Source of the DNA: Scleroderma bovista
Lineage: Eukaryota; Basidiomycota; Agaricomycetes; Boletales; Sclerodermataceae
Direction of reading: 5' to 3'
DNA: 64,000 nt
Assembly (NCBI GenBank): GCA_037178675.1
Contig: JAYMGJ010000513.1
Coordinates: 1 to 64,000, forward strand
The notes beneath the pieces are model-generated. The model searched no databases. It was not told where the DNA came from and saw only the letters and a program-made list of their open reading frames with translations. This document shows, in pieces, positions 19,953 through 31,874 of this stretch (positions are counted from its first letter, which is position 1; each line of letters starts with the position of its first letter). Position numbers and translations under genes: made by a program.

Positions 19953-20855
19953 TGTTGAAGCAATACCTATATATGTAGAGGAACTGCTACTCCAACTCAC
20001 TTGTTGGGTGGAGTGCACAACCAGAGATGGTAGTGGTAGCTGGTCAAGAGCTTTTTTTATTATATAAGTGATGTCCACTGTTTATATACAACAAATAGTG
20101 TGATGTGTGACTGTGATGTGTGACATGTAACATGTAACATCTACTCTAAAGAGGACTATTACTAAGTCTACACTAATATGGGTCACAGTCTTGTTGTTAC
20201 GACCATGTCCAACTCCGGGTCCTATCCGGTCACTCCGGTCACTTCACAGCTTTACAGCTCAACTCCAGTTGCCCACCAGTTACTCCGGTTTCGCTCATGC
20301 AGATAACCTTCCGTTAAGCACGACCCTTGGTCTATGCTCTATTCGTTCGTTACCACACCTCGCCGTCAACCCTGCTTGGTCGTGAGTTCTCCGTGTACTT
20401 GTTATATCTCCTGCCTTGTGTTATTTTCACCGGACCTGATTTATTTTACCCGGACCTGACTTTATTTTCATCGGACCTGACCTAGTACTTTCTCTGGTTG
20501 TCCCTTGTCCGCTATTAGGCTGTTTACTTGTCACCGTATATACTTGTCCCTAGTTTGCACTTAGTATAAGTACTCTGTAGATTATCCTGTACTCCTCAGT
20601 CTGAAATCAACCATAGTCTCTACTCCTGATCTTGCCCGTCTCTGTCTCTGTCTCTGTCTCCCCTTCTTGACCGGAACCTACGCAAGGGATCAACGCTCGT
20701 TATCCTTAGTCGTTGAATCCAAGCGGTCACCAACTCCGGCTGGACTAATCCCTTGTCCAGCCCTCTGCCCTCTCCCTTCGTCCGCTTTCGTCCAGACTTG
20801 ACACTTGTGCGCACTTCGTCAACAGTTTAGACTGGGTGCACATGCAACTTCAACA
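19953..20855 (-). mobile_element. Solo Ty1/copia LTR in KDZ1, itself split by a solo LTR-A
   Basis: It is the reverse complement of the 288-bp copia LTR at 34180-34467, with duplication ATTAG (19948-19952, 20856-20860). After removing the inner LTR-A and its duplication, about 289 bp of copia LTR remain. It separates the CxC2 exon of KDZ1 from the exon starting near 19944. Confidence 0.93.
20195..20803 (+). mobile_element. Solo LTR-A inside the solo copia LTR
   Basis: 609 bp, ends TGTTACGACC ... GACTTGACA, duplication CTTGT (20190-20194, 20804-20808). It lacks the CCGGACCCCCTACCGGAG segment found near the 3' end of other copies. It keeps the TATAAG box and AGTCTGAAAT start decamer. Confidence 0.95.
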
Positions 20856-22036
20856 ATTAGTGTGCACCAAAGTTAGGAAACTTTGGTCCCATGGTCTAGC
20901 TAGATGAGGTGGGCTCCCATCATCCTCCACATCTTCCCAAGCATCTTCATCATCACTTGTATTATTCCCATGGCTATACCCTCCACTAGGACATGGTTTT
21001 CCACCATGGCCCAAGTGCATCACCAATCCAATCTGCTATATTAATTACCATGTGGATATGGTGAAAGAACTGACCCACCAGGTGAAGAGAGAAGTCCTCA
21101 AAGAAGCTTCCAGTCCACCTCTGAATCTGATGGAAGGGACTGACCTCGTGGGTATCAAGGCAACAGTTTGTGCAGAAGATTGGCCTATGAGCACATTCAG
21201 TGCACCTAATTTCCACATCCTTTCCACACCACATACAGATCCTTGATGTAGGGGGTGCCTCCATTTTCAGGAGCACTGACAAATATTTGCCTTTCCAGGG
21301 CAGCCAGTCTCGCAGATAGTGGTCCTATGATTTGATGAGATATATATTTAGAGTGTGGAAGGTGCATCAGACCTGGTTCCTTGGCAATCTACATGCTTGC
21401 TGGCAATCTACATGCTCACAGGGGTGGAACATCTGTTGTAGGATATGCCTCTATAGGCTCATCTGGAAAGAAACCGGTGTGCTCCAATGCTGATGAACCA
21501 GCTCAAGTTGGAGACTGATCATCAGCTCTTTCAATGTGTGCCGTTTTCCAGGGTGGAGCCTTTATGATCTTGTCCTTGGATTGTCTACCAGATCTTACTG
21601 TCTTCCATGTCACCTGTGTTGCAGGTGTAGAGGGGCCTACTTTTACTACCTTGGACTTCCCCATGACTGTCTCTGGATGTGAAGCACACAAAATGACCAC
21701 TTTTGACCTTGAAATGCCTCATTGCAATACCTTGAACTCGACCAACTGCATCGGATTGGGATCCTTCAGTGTCAATCCACTCAGTCAGGACCACTATCAG
21801 GCACAAATGGAGTCTTACCAATTATGGACTGAGATCTTGGGATTGGCACACAAGTGTTGTCAAAATGGGCCCTGAGCAACATGGACCTTTCCATGTATGG
21901 TAAGACCTTTGCAGATACCCACAGAACCTTACCAAATATTCCTTGGGTGCCATATTACATCTGCCCATACATGGTAAAGTAAGATCAAGGGTCCCTGTGA
22001 CATGTGAAGCAAGTGACCACATGAACTTCAATCAAC

Positions 22037-23526
22037 ATGCTGGTATGTGTGCCGGAATTGGGAACTCGCTGCAATGATTCCACCTCACCCATGTCCAAAT
22101 CTGAGTACAGTGAGAGCAATAGCAGTGAGAGGTCTGGTGCCACTGGGCAAGGCAAGACCTCCCTTTGCAAAGATGAGGTCATCATTATCCAGGAGAAACT
22201 GGAACAGTGGATGGCAGCTGATGCAACAAAAAGGAAGTCCATTTTCAAGGACATTGCAAGCAGTGTTCAAAGGCTGGAGGCCAACAGGACACTCAAGAGT
22301 CACCAATGGGTGATAAAGAAGAAGGTGAGTGATCCCCCACTTATGGAGGGGTTGGTTTATTTTGTATTTTCATAGGCCATTCAAAATTGGCTGTATAATC
22401 ACTCTCACACTTGGAAGAAAAAACAGCTCATCAAATATGACCGCAGGTGGACTGCCTGCATGGTAATAGCAGACCAAGAGAAGGCAAAAATAGATGATGT
22501 GCTTGCCAGAGCAGGACATGCACCATGTTCCAGTGGGTATATTAAAAATTATCAGAGGGCAGTGGGCAAAGTGATAAAGTGACTGACCACAGAGAACATG
22601 GAGTGAGCAGAAAAGATGGCCAAGGAATGGAATGATACCCACCCACCCCAAGAGATTCAAGCAAGGTGAGAATCACATCGCATGGCAGCATGGTACTGAA
22701 CTACAGATAGAACTGTGGAAGAAAAAGGTCAGAAGTTTGCCTGCAAATTTTCAAAGGAAATGTGGAAACAATGTGGTGCCAGAGTGGTTGTGATGGCTGC
22801 TTGGAAAGGTGCCGCAGGTGATGTTATGTATGGCCTGTGAGTGTGGTTAGTGACTGTATATATTATTACTGAAGCACATAGGCACGACTTCAATGATGAA
22901 TTGGGCAATGGGACACTTTTTGAGGGCTGGGACAGGGTGGAGAACAAGTGGGAGCGATATGCTCACCAGGTCTTTGGTGTGGAGGAGGAAAGTGGTGAAG
23001 ATACCAAGGATGCAGTTCCAAGAAAGATTGTCAAAGGTAAAGGGTGCCCACAGTTCAACCTTCCAACAGATGCAGATGGCATCCCCTACATCCCAGTCAT
23101 CCTAAATATGAACACCCAGGACAAAAAGGATGTAGTACGTGCATTCATCAGTTTTCACTATGGTATGTAAATAATCTCCATGGATCAAACACTAACTGTG
23201 TCACAACAGGACAGGCTTGTGGCCAGTCTGATGTTGCTGTCCCATGGGCAGCAATTGTGCTTGACTGCAGCACATATATATCAGGCAGATATTGGCCCAC
23301 CAATGTCACATTCAAGGAACCATCCAGGCTTACAAATAAGAAGGCAACAGAAATATTGGAGTGGTGGCAAGACAGGCAACTGAGTGATCCCAGTCGCTAC
23401 AAGCCACAGTTGCCCACACCAACCACAAGAGTGCAGCAAAGAGAACAGGCAAAAAGTGCAGGGAAGGTAAATATTATCTTATTAAATTTGCAAACACTCA
23501 GGGCCATTGATAGACATGTTAAATGA
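22037..23526 (+). pseudogene. Decayed basidiomycete repeat-associated gene, function unknown
   Basis: A forward gene divergent from KDZ1. Exon 1 (22037-22324) is Ser-rich and then helical and charged (DEVIIIQEKLEQWMAAD). A GTGAGT...ATAG intron follows, then AIQNWLYNHSHTWKKK and further segments (HDFNDELGNGTLFEGWDR; QFNLPTDADGIPYIP; DVAVPWAAIVLDCSTYI; FKEPSRLTNKKATEILEWW). Several in-frame stops and frame changes show decay. The pattern, a WxxNH-KK-like motif and a late PW..I / EPSRLT block, resembles a multi-copy family of uncharacterised agaricomycete proteins often found among transposons; that is recollection, not a search. I give no function. Confidence 0.5.
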
Positions 23527-23583
23527 TGAGGAGGACAAAGAGGACACTCAGCCCATGGTGCTGCCTCATAGAAACCCCATGGG

Positions 23584-23745
23584 TAGGCTGTTGCACGGGT
23601 GAACCTGCAGGTCTCACAAGTCAGACCTGCACCCAACCCGGGGATGAACCCGTACCCACACAACGGGTTCGGGTCAATGAATGAGTATGTGAGAAAGCAC
23701 CCGTGGGTATACCCAGCGGGTGCATATTGTTCATTGCTGTATGAC
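23584..23745 (-). repeat. Terminal/subterminal region (3' end) of the hAT element
   Basis: It starts TAGGCTGTTGCACGGGTG at 23584, typical of a hAT end, followed by alternating CACGGGT / ACCCGT motifs that would fit subterminal transposase-binding repeats. A related end occurs at 29584. The other end with a matching inverted repeat and duplication was not found near 26.4-26.65 kb. Confidence 0.55.
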
Positions 23746-23748
23746 TAG

Positions 23749-26420
23749 CTAAATAATAATTTTGTCCCAACCATCTGCCAGCTTGGCATCCTCACCCTCA
23801 ACATCCTGCAGCTCTGTTACCTTCTTCACATCACTGTCCTTGACGAGGCCAAGCGTGCTCCATGTGCCGAGGCAAAGGAGTGCACGGGTGGATTGCGCTG
23901 AGAGTTGCGACCGAACATGTGAAAGGAGGAGACGACCACGGCTGAATAGCCGCTCGACATCAATGGATGTGGCTGTGAAATATATCAATTAGAAACATGG
24001 TGACAGTCAAATAAACTTCACCTGGTATGGTTAAATAGTTAAGTGCCATATGTGATAGCTGCGGGTATGCACCATGCCGCTCGTGCCACCACGCAAGTGG
24101 ATTAGCGACATGTTCAATGTCAGCGCTGAGGTAGCGGTCAATCTCAGACCTGAGATCCATGGGGTTGGGAGGAGCGAGTGCTGGAAGATCATCAAATATG
24201 TTCCCAACCTAGTGATATCAGATTAGCAGATATGGCAACTTTAATTAACAACCACTCACCTTTTTATTGACGTTGGGGTCTGACGTGGTTGCCTCAATGT
24301 CCATGTCATCGTCAGTGGTGTCGGGCTTCATATATGAGTGGGCAAACTCATCTCTGACGAGAGTTTCAGCTGTTTTGATCCACCTATCGAGCCAGCGTGC
24401 GGTCTTGAAATATGAGAGCTTGTGCCTTGGGTGGAGAACTAGTTACATGTCAACAACTTACAATGGAATGAGAACCTAGTAAACTACTTACCCATTGCAA
24501 TCCAATACACCTCTGAGGTGTCTGTGTGGCTATAATAGCGGTTGAGAGTTTGCTTTGCCAGGGCGACGCCAGAATGGATGGAGAGGAGGTAATTCCTATT
24601 GTGCGAATGGGTCGTAAGTTCTTGATCAATGTGGTCCATCACCGGGATGACCATCGCAAGGTTTGGCGTTGAGCACGAGAAGAAAAGTGTGGCATCCTTG
24701 AGGACCTATCAAATTGAATTTGTGTGTGTTTGACCAAACACGCTGAATCAACGTGTTCCTTACCTTAAGTACGCTGTGGAGTTGCTCCATAATCTCCCAC
24801 TCATTATTGGACAGCTCGAACTTCCTCAGCCCCAGCTCACGCCATTGTGTGAGCAAATCGACCGCCTTGCGATGCTTCAGGGCATACTCCAACAAGTTGA
24901 AGGTTGAGTTCCAATGGGTCGCAACGTCTCTGGGCATCAAACTGATCGTGAATTGAGAATCGTTCAAGATTTCTTTCCAGGCCGGGAGGACAATAGTCGT
25001 CAAGTGGACGATCTTGAAGGAAACCTTGTGGAGCTGCGCCAAGGTTTAGACTCAAAGGTATGTAGAGATCTAATAATCCCACCTTCACTAATGCCAACTT
25101 CACCGGTCGTACAGATTTCTCCAGCTTGTCTTTCTCCAGGTCTGTCATGTCCTCCGTCTCATCCACCCACCCTTCATCGTTGTCAACTTCTTCCACTGCT
25201 TCGTTGTCGTCTGCACCCGCCACCCCACCTTGAAAAATTGCCTCTTCGTCTTCCAATTCTCTTCACAGGTCTGCCAACTCATGGTCTCCCTCGACCATCA
25301 TTTTCTTTGCATCAAATTGGCGGATCAACGACTTGGCAACCAGGTTAACGATGTGGAGGAAGCAGCGGGTATGGCTTGCAGATCCAGCAAACTCAGGTAA
25401 TAACATTTCAAGTTCTGCAATCATGGCGTCGTTGTTTGACGCATTGTCGCATGTCACAGACAGGATCTATATCCAGAGCTGTCCGTCACACAAGTGCAAG
25501 GTAAGTACTATTTAAACCCACCTTATCTGTTAATCCAAAATCTTCCAGCATCTCTGCGAATACTGTGGCCATCTCGAAGCCTGTGTGAGACTACTTTTAT
25601 GTCAGCGCTGATGTGTTACATGCAATGGTACGTGCACCAACCTTTGCAACTTCAACGATATCTAATGGCATTGTCAGTGGTTTTCCTTGGTGCTCCAAGT
25701 GCACTGAGAATGCAATGAAGGCTCTATGGTTAGGTGATGTCCACACATCCGTGGTGAAATTCAATTTTCTGTTGTATTCCTGGTATGTCCCTCAATAGCC
25801 ATTCTCAATAATGTGTATTTGAACTGACCCGTAACATCTTAGCAATGCGGTTGCGTGTGTGTGCAAAGACAAGTCGTACATCTCGCGAGACAGTTGAGCG
25901 GGATGGTAAGTAATATTCAGGTCTACCAGTCTTCATTAATGACTTAAAGCCTCTATTCTCGACGGTCGCAAATGGCTGTAGGCTCTCAGATACCCAACGG
26001 ACAACCTCAGCTCTATCAACGGCCTTCAGCTGGTGGCACAACCCCTTCAAGGCTCAGAACTTACTTGGTCTCCTGACGAGTATGCGGGCGGTGAGAGTAT
26101 GTTATCTTTCCCTGTCCTTTTCTTTTGAACGCTGTGGTAATACTTCTGTCTCTTAGGAGACCTGGACATATACTTGTGCGCACTTCATCTGCATTCTTGG
26201 CGTCATCCGCTGTGCTGACAACATTGGTGCCCCAACACAACTTCGCATGCCTGCGGAGGTTGCCAGTCGATGCAGCATCCTTGGTATCCAGGTAGCGGTG
26301 AACTGTCACCTTGCACCCATGTGCACTACACTTGAACTTGTGTGCAGGGCGGCCTTCCACCTTAATGTTCCAAGGCACTATTGTACAGTGGTGGAGGAAT
26401 ACATTTCTCCATGACTAATA
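23749..26420 (-). CDS. hAT transposase (BED zinc finger, RNase-H-like core, hAT dimerisation domain)
   Basis: Several exons read right to left. A BED-like finger (26378-26061) shows FKCSAHGCKV and YLDTKDAASTGNLRRHAKLCW. Next comes a helical exon (26050-25805: VRWVSESLQPFATVENRGF), then the RNase-H-like core with FTTDVWTSPNHRAF (about 25780-25690), VTCDNASNNDAMI and HTRCFLHIVNLVAK (25457-25263). An acidic insertion domain follows (25256-25050), then DVATHWNSTFNLLEYAL (25042-24770), YWIAMVLHPRHKLSYF and a C-terminal dimerisation block (ATSIDVERLFSRGRLLLSHVRSQL, 23970-23890). Exons join through short GT...AG introns, so few clear lesions are left. The N-terminus is uncertain: the frame enters at about 26420 without a secure ATG. 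This may be the most intact DNA transposase in the window. Confidence 0.82.
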
Positions 26421-26476
26421 TACCTATGTGACATGATGTAACAGAGTGTCTGGGGTCCAGGCACAACTTTCTCCAG

Positions 26477-26606
26477 TGTAAATAGACCTAAATAAGGATT
26501 AAATGAAAACATTTCCCAACACAAATAGACCTAAATTGGGGTTAAATGGGGACTTTTCCCAATACAAATAAACCTAAATTAGGGTCAAATAGGGACTTTT
26601 CCCAGC
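26477..26606. repeat. Three tandem copies of a 43-44 bp AT-rich repeat
   Basis: Units begin at about 26477, 26521 and 26564, each with ACAAATAGACCTAAATT- and GACTTTTCCCA-like ends. Units two and three are close to identical and the first is more diverged. No gene in 26421-26650. Confidence 0.8.
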
Positions 26607-27273
26607 CTACAACACAAAGACGACACAACAAATCCTAATTCACACTATGCTGTCATGCACCAAAGGTGTTTGGTACTGTGAACACGGAGAAAGTTAGCTG
26701 ATGAATCAATGCAAAGAATGCACACCCAAGATCTGTTGAAAGATTGCCCCAACTTGAGAGATAGAGACAGCACTCACTATCTCTCTCACACAAAGTCAAG
26801 ACTATCCTTATGCAAAGGATGAGTACAAGCTTGTCATAGCCATCTATCACACAAGAATGACTATCCTGGTGCAAGAGATGACTGCCAACATCTAGCAGTC
26901 ACCACTTGTGCAAGGACCAGCCAAGAAGCAGAAGAATTCAAAGAAGATGACAGTTTTTGGTATGAGAAAGGAATGCAAGCAACTGCAGTCCAACTCCCAT
27001 ACCAGAGCAACCAAAGATGAAGAAGAAACAATAGAGAAATGAAGGAGAAAGAGAAGAAACAAATTTTAGCACCCAAATGTCAAAATTAGGTGCCCAGTGC
27101 CAGCATTCCAATTTTGTGAATAGCTCCACCGTTTCTGAAGCTATCAAGCACATGACTATATGGTCAGAAAGCCTAGACCGTGGTCTATCTGCCTGTCAAG
27201 TTCTGATGTAAATCCATTCATTTCCTATGGATATATTTCACCCACAATCCAGACCTCCACTCTATCACTCACT

Positions 27274-27663
27274 ATGGAGTCTGCATTTTCTCTGAAACAT
27301 TTCTCTGCTATTGCAGCAGACCTCAACTATGTCCTGCTCTTGGGACAGCCTCTCCCAGAGCTCCTGTGCACTGTCTGGCACATATCTTCCCAGCCTGCTC
27401 CCTCAGTCCCTCTCGTTCTCAGTCAGCACGTTCTCTTTGTCAGTCCTGCATCATGCACATACTTTGGTCGCCTCAAGTCTATCATTAGACTTGAAGATTC
27501 ATACCTGGTTGTCTCTGTGTCTCCTGAGTCCTCTGCATATGGTCCTTTTGTCCCAGAGTCCTGTCACATCCATCTCCTGCTGTCATTCATCTCGCTTCCC
27601 TGGACACATCAAATCTGCTACTTGCAATTCTCTTCCCTGCTATCCCACAGCAAACATGAATGA
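27274..27663 (+). CDS. Conserved ORF inside LTR-D, homologous to the LTR-1 ORF
   Basis: 129 aa starting MESAFSLKHFSAIAADL. It keeps the ATG, frame and length of the LTR-1 ORF although the DNA has clearly diverged. The central WHISSQPAPSVPLVL block is identical. Function unknown. Confidence 0.5.
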   Translation: MESAFSLKHFSAIAADLNYVLLLGQPLPELLCTVWHISSQPAPSVPLVLSQHVLFVSPASCTYFGRLKSIIRLEDSYLVVSVSPESSAYGPFVPESCHIHLLLSFISLPWTHQICYLQFSSLLSHSKHE

Positions 27664-28415
27664 TACAGTGCTCTAGAACCCTTCTTAGGGACCCTTACAG
27701 AGTACAGAACCTTCTCCCTACTGCTCTAGAGAAGACTGTACTTGGGGAGCACCAATTTTCACATTTTTGCCCTACAGAAGCTCAACCCAAGGGATTTGTG
27801 ACACTCTGTGACAAGCTGTGACTCTACTTGTCATTCCAGGCCCCCTGACACTGCTCCTTTGGTTGGATCGAATATTTTATTATCCCCCAGCCACTCCCAT
27901 CAGTGGCACTACTTCAGAAGCTCATCTCCAGATCTAAAGTTCAATAAATCATAGGTTGTGCTTCCCTTCTTTCTGAGTCACACAGAGTCACTCTGGCTCA
28001 CTCTGACTCACTCTGCTGCACATTATTCATCCCCTCTTGGCATTACTAATCCCCATTACTCCCCTTACCAATCACTTACCAATCATCCTTCAAATCATGC
28101 TTATTATGCTGCTTATCAATTCATGACTCATGCCCCTATGATTTATATGCATTATGTCATCGCATATGCTCATTTAGCTTCGATCTACTCATCCCATGCT
28201 TTCCCCCCCTCTCTTTTGGGCCCCATGCAATGATTTTTCCATATTCTTGGTTATGCACCCCTTTTTGCCTATGTTTTTGCTGTTTCTTTTGGCTCAGCAG
28301 CTTGTTTAGGCTCTCCCCATTGATTACTCAGCCTGATTACACTGCTTACTGATTGCTTACCAATCTCTTACCAAGCACTTTGTCATTTGTGCTTACTGGG
28401 CCACAGCCCCTCCTG

Positions 28416-28423
28416 TATATAAA
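28416..28423 (+). promoter_or_regulatory. TATA box of LTR-D
   Basis: TATATAAA, followed by CAGCAGCCAAAGGCTGC and, about 45 bp downstream, AATAAAG, a possible poly(A) signal. Confidence 0.55.
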
Positions 28424-29429
28424 CCAGCAGCCAAAGGCTGCAAGGAAGTGTCTGCTTCCCCCTCAATAAAGCGACCACAGTCACTCTTACTCACTGTCTA
28501 TAAGCTCCCTCTCTGTCTTTGGACTTGTAGGTCACTCAGTGCTGGCCTAAAGCTCCTATATTGCTGTTTATCAGATATATCTTGTATCTGATCATTTCTC
28601 TAGGCTGAAGTGCAGTCTAGCTCATCTGTCCACTCTATCCCATCACTGTCCATCGCATTCTTGAACCAGGAGCTGTCCCCTTGCTTCCCCCTTGCTCCAT
28701 CACTGCTGTTACACCCCTATTGTCATTCTATCATTGCTCTTCATCCCCAGGACTCTTCCTAACTACTATGGTAGGCTGAAGAAGAGTCAATCCCATCCCC
28801 AGTCGCATATATTCCCCATCAGAAGCCCTTCCCTTCCCTTCTGCACCTTGCCTGAAGGTGTGCAGCATATCCTCCACAGGAGATTAGATACCAGATATGC
28901 AAAGGAAGACCACCACTCGCATATTGCTGTCATTTGGTGTTGGTTGTTGGTTGTTCTGACCTCTTCCCTCACTTAGGTGCACAGCAGCTCCCATATAAAA
29001 TCACTTCATTGACCCATGGATAGGCAAGTGAACATGGATCATTCATTGGTGCATGCAGTGCATCACAAAATGGACCACCAACAGTGGGTGGTAAACTTCT
29101 ATGACATCAATTGTCAATACAGCAAAAACCTGTATCAGCATATAGAAGACAATCTGTTTTTGTCTCTACCACCCAGACTAAAGATTCAACCCAGCATTGG
29201 TATATGGCATGTCCATGGACATCAATCAGAATGTTTCATGAGGTATTCACCTAATTTCATTCCTGGAGTAGGCAATGTGGATGGGGAAATAATGGAGACC
29301 CTCTGGTTGTCCTTAAATATTGTTTCCCCCTCCACCTGGGGAATGGCTGCCCCTCATCAGCAGGAAATGCTGGACTTCCAAATGAATGACAGTAATTTCT
29401 TGAAAATGGTCCACATGTGTGAGTGATCC

Positions 29430-30515
29430 TTACAGCTGTTACCAAGTATAATGAGAATGTGTGATTTTTTTTGAGTTGTGAATTGCTTTTTCCAAATTGG
29501 GAACAAGACCTCAGAGCACTGTATCTACGCTGTCTGCATGCCCGACACCTCACCCAATGGACTCATTCAATGACCCTGAGGATTAGGCTGTTGCATGAGT
29601 GAACCCACACCCAACCTGGTGTGAAATCTGTACCTGCACAATGGGATGAGAAAGTGCACCCTTGGATATCCAATAGATACTACATTTATTGCAGATGCTA
29701 GGAAGCTACTAGTCAGCTAGCTAATTGTTGTTGTAATCTTTGTCATGCCAGTGTAGACGTGCTGCCATTGTCATTGTTATCTTCATCGTGGTGGTGTGGA
29801 CATGCTGCCATCATTGTCTTGCTCTGGCACTTGCTGTACACATCCCAATGTTGTCATTTTGTCATGGCATATGTGCCATGGGTGTGCCATTGTACTGCCA
29901 TCATCATCATCATTGTCCAATCTTTGTCGTGCTGGCATGGATGCACTGTCATCATTGTGGCAGCATGTCACCAGGCCTGAAGACTGTGAGACAGTGACTT
30001 ACCTTAGGCACAGTAATGCAACACAATCAGCTCCTGTGTCAATGGACTGTCACAACTGTATGAGTGACACTGACTTCAGCAAGGCTGCAAGCTAGAGTGT
30101 CAGAGATGACATTGTTGTCATGTTTGGGAGCGAGCCAGGCAACAATTTCATTGAGATAGAGACTAGATTCTCGAGAAAACAGGTCCTAACAACTTGGATG
30201 AGTGCACAAGTGAGAATACAAGTCCCCTGGCATTTCAGTGGTGATGGGGGAACAACACTACTGCTGTGCTCTGCAAAGATCACTTGCCATCAATAGGGAC
30301 TTGCACACCTCCACCTGCCACCCCTCATTCCAGAGTTTTAGAGTAATTTTCTTGACATCTTTGCTGATACAGTGGTTCCCCATAGTTGTAGTGAGGCATT
30401 GAGCGTGCAGACAGTGTAGATACAGTGCTCAGAGGCCTCATTCCCAATTTGGAAAAAGCAACTTGTGACTCAAAAAAAAATCATGCATTCTCATTATACT
30501 TGGTAACAGCTGTAA
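29430..30515. repeat. Segment bounded by ~110-bp imperfect inverted repeats inside KDZ2
   Basis: 29430-29541 pairs with about 30403-30515 in inverse order (shared CAGCTGTTACCAAGTATAAT, CTTTTTCCAAATTGGGAA). No clear target duplication flanks the arms. The interior (about 860 bp) holds a hAT-end-like sequence and low-complexity CATCATTGTC-rich DNA and no gene I can support. Confidence 0.7.
29584..29740. repeat. hAT-end-like fragment
   Basis: TAGGCTGTTGCATGAGTG and the following ~110 bp resemble the hAT end at 23584 with C-to-T type changes (CACGGGT to CATGAGT). No transposase goes with it. Confidence 0.5.
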
Positions 30516-31874
30516 TTGCGGGTATTGCACTGGTATTCAAATATTCCAGCTTTGTCATTGAAGAGGAAACTAACTGCCACCCAATGGAATCTTTCATCAT
30601 CTCATTATGCCTTTGCTACTTTGGATACAACTGTGCCTGAAGACATTCATGATATTTGGAAGGCACAAGAGTCAAAGGCACTTATGGAGAGGCTATTGAA
30701 TCCAATGGCCATGGATATATTTGAAGTTTGGTTAGAAAAGGGTATGTCCTCATGTAATAAATACAGAACAATGCTGAAATCCCATGGCAAGCACCAAGTA
30801 TTAAATCCATGGAGATTAGCCTCATAGAAATGCAAGCCATGGCAGGGGCACTGCAAGGATCTGCCACATGGATGTCAAGGGCCTTGAAGGTGGAGGAGTC
30901 TCAGATAGTGCTCTTATTGGATGCATGCAGGATCCATTCAAGAACTACCAAAAGCCAAAGACTTGACATTTCCTGCCATCATGTCAGGCTACAGTCCCAA
31001 ATCAATGGCTTGTTGCAGACACAGCAGCATTTGTTGGGGCTGACTGGGACAGTGAACTTGATAGCCATGACAATGGTGACCCAGGGAGTGATGAAGATGG
31101 TATTTTTGTTACTGTATCCCCAGGGAATGCAGAACATGCCATACTGCTGTGGCCTTCCTATATGGGATTGCCACAGTGCAGTGAATTGGAGCTGAATGGC
31201 CTGGTGGAGCAAGAACTTCAGCTCAGACAAGGCCAGGCCAATGATGCTCTGCATGAAATACGGCTTGCTCTGGCAGACAAGGCAATTTTATTTCACACAG
31301 AGGTCCGACATGGGAAAAATATGCTGTGACAACCTGCACTTGGAAAAAGGTGTCAGACCTGGACACCTTGGTCAAAAGATATTCTGCGGTCTATAATCAG
31401 TGTTGAAAGCAAATGGTTGCTTTGGGAGCTGACAAAAGTATTCTTGACTGGTATCAAATGTTGAACAAGAAGGATCTCACAGTGAGTACCATGGTGTCCA
31501 ATCCCAATGCAAGGGGCCATCACCATGACTGCTTGGCATGGTTCTGGACTATGGACATTCCAAAGGACACTGATAAAAATGATTGGATGTCAGAGTGTAA
31601 GCTTTAAAATCTTCGGTCATACATACCTACTTAACAATTTCAAATAGTTTACTGGGTTCATTGGTTACAGGCGAAGGCAAGACAAGATTGATGGACTGAG
31701 GAGGTGGACCTCATAATGTCAGAACAGGGTTGGACACATAACTTCTTCAGAAACCAGGCAAACTTCTGGGAGGAAAAGGCAGTGAAAGCAGCATTGGACT
31801 GTGACCACAGCATGGCATGTTATGCAGCAAGGCAATATGACATGTACAACAAATTGAGTAAACTTTGCCAATAG

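Larger units (their letters stand above)
17755..21664 (-). pseudogene. KDZ-family transposase gene, 5' two thirds (KDZ1)
   Basis: Read right to left: start near MGKSKVVKVG (21664); a CxC2-type cysteine cluster (about 21282-21000: CGKDVEIRCTEC, CTNCCLDTHEVSPFHQ) known to accompany KDZ transposases; then the KDZ body: FHNIRYC-like segment and AFTFQVLDDFIWDNVEC (19944-19680), GELVLFCPAC-like segment near 19560, AMDGNFRVEHM (18530-18482), VWLMDGKGFMV (18050-18010) and an NHHAVNQANTSR/STGIGGCACARH segment (17900-17790). The catalytic remainder is cut off by LTR-1. Four insertions interrupt it, three with proven target duplications. Short GT...AG introns can be placed, for example 18600-18545. In-frame breaks remain, so it is a dead copy. 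Its 3' third should lie left of the window if LTR-1 simply inserted. Confidence 0.85.
26651..28983 (+). repeat. LTR-D, diverged relative of LTR-1
   Basis: 2333 bp, start TGTCATGCACCAAAGGTG, end GGTGCACA. It aligns with LTR-1 along its length at moderate identity: same order of U3 motifs, ORF (27274-27663), TATATAAA (28416-28423) and final TGTTGGTTGTTGG-like region. It is strongly depleted in CG dinucleotides relative to LTR-1. The flanks (ATGC / GCAG) do not form a duplication, so it may be a remnant of a rearranged element rather than a clean solo LTR. The right end abuts KDZ2. Confidence 0.8.
28984..31874 (+). pseudogene. KDZ-family transposase gene, 3' half (KDZ2)
   Basis: It begins with NMDHSLVHAVHHK and continues through the KDZ hallmark block: FYDINCQYSKNLY, GIWHVHGHQSECFMRYSPNF, GVGNVDGEIMETLWLSLN and EMLDFQMNDSNFLKMV (29016-29420). 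After a GTGAGT splice-like site and a ~1.1 kb inverted-repeat segment the gene resumes at ~30540 (VPEDIHDIWKAQESKALMER, MDIFEVWLEKG), then MAGALQGSATWMSRALKVEES (30830-30900), NGLVEQELQLRQGQANDAL (31195-31255) and WLQAKARQD ... HNFFRNQANFWEEKA (31660-31790), ending at TAG 31872-31874. Frame changes make it non-functional. KDZ enzymes are predicted RNase-H-fold transposases. Its 5' half is missing where LTR-D abuts. Confidence 0.85.

Noticed and set aside
23584..26650. Full hAT element with both ends
   Set aside because: No inverse of TAGGCTGTTGCACGGG and no matching CCCATGGG duplication was found to the right of the transposase gene.
26651..28983. LTR-D as a clean solo LTR with target duplication
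   Set aside because: The flanks ATGC and GCAG do not match at 4 or 5 bp with any end choice I tried, so I call it only a diverged LTR.
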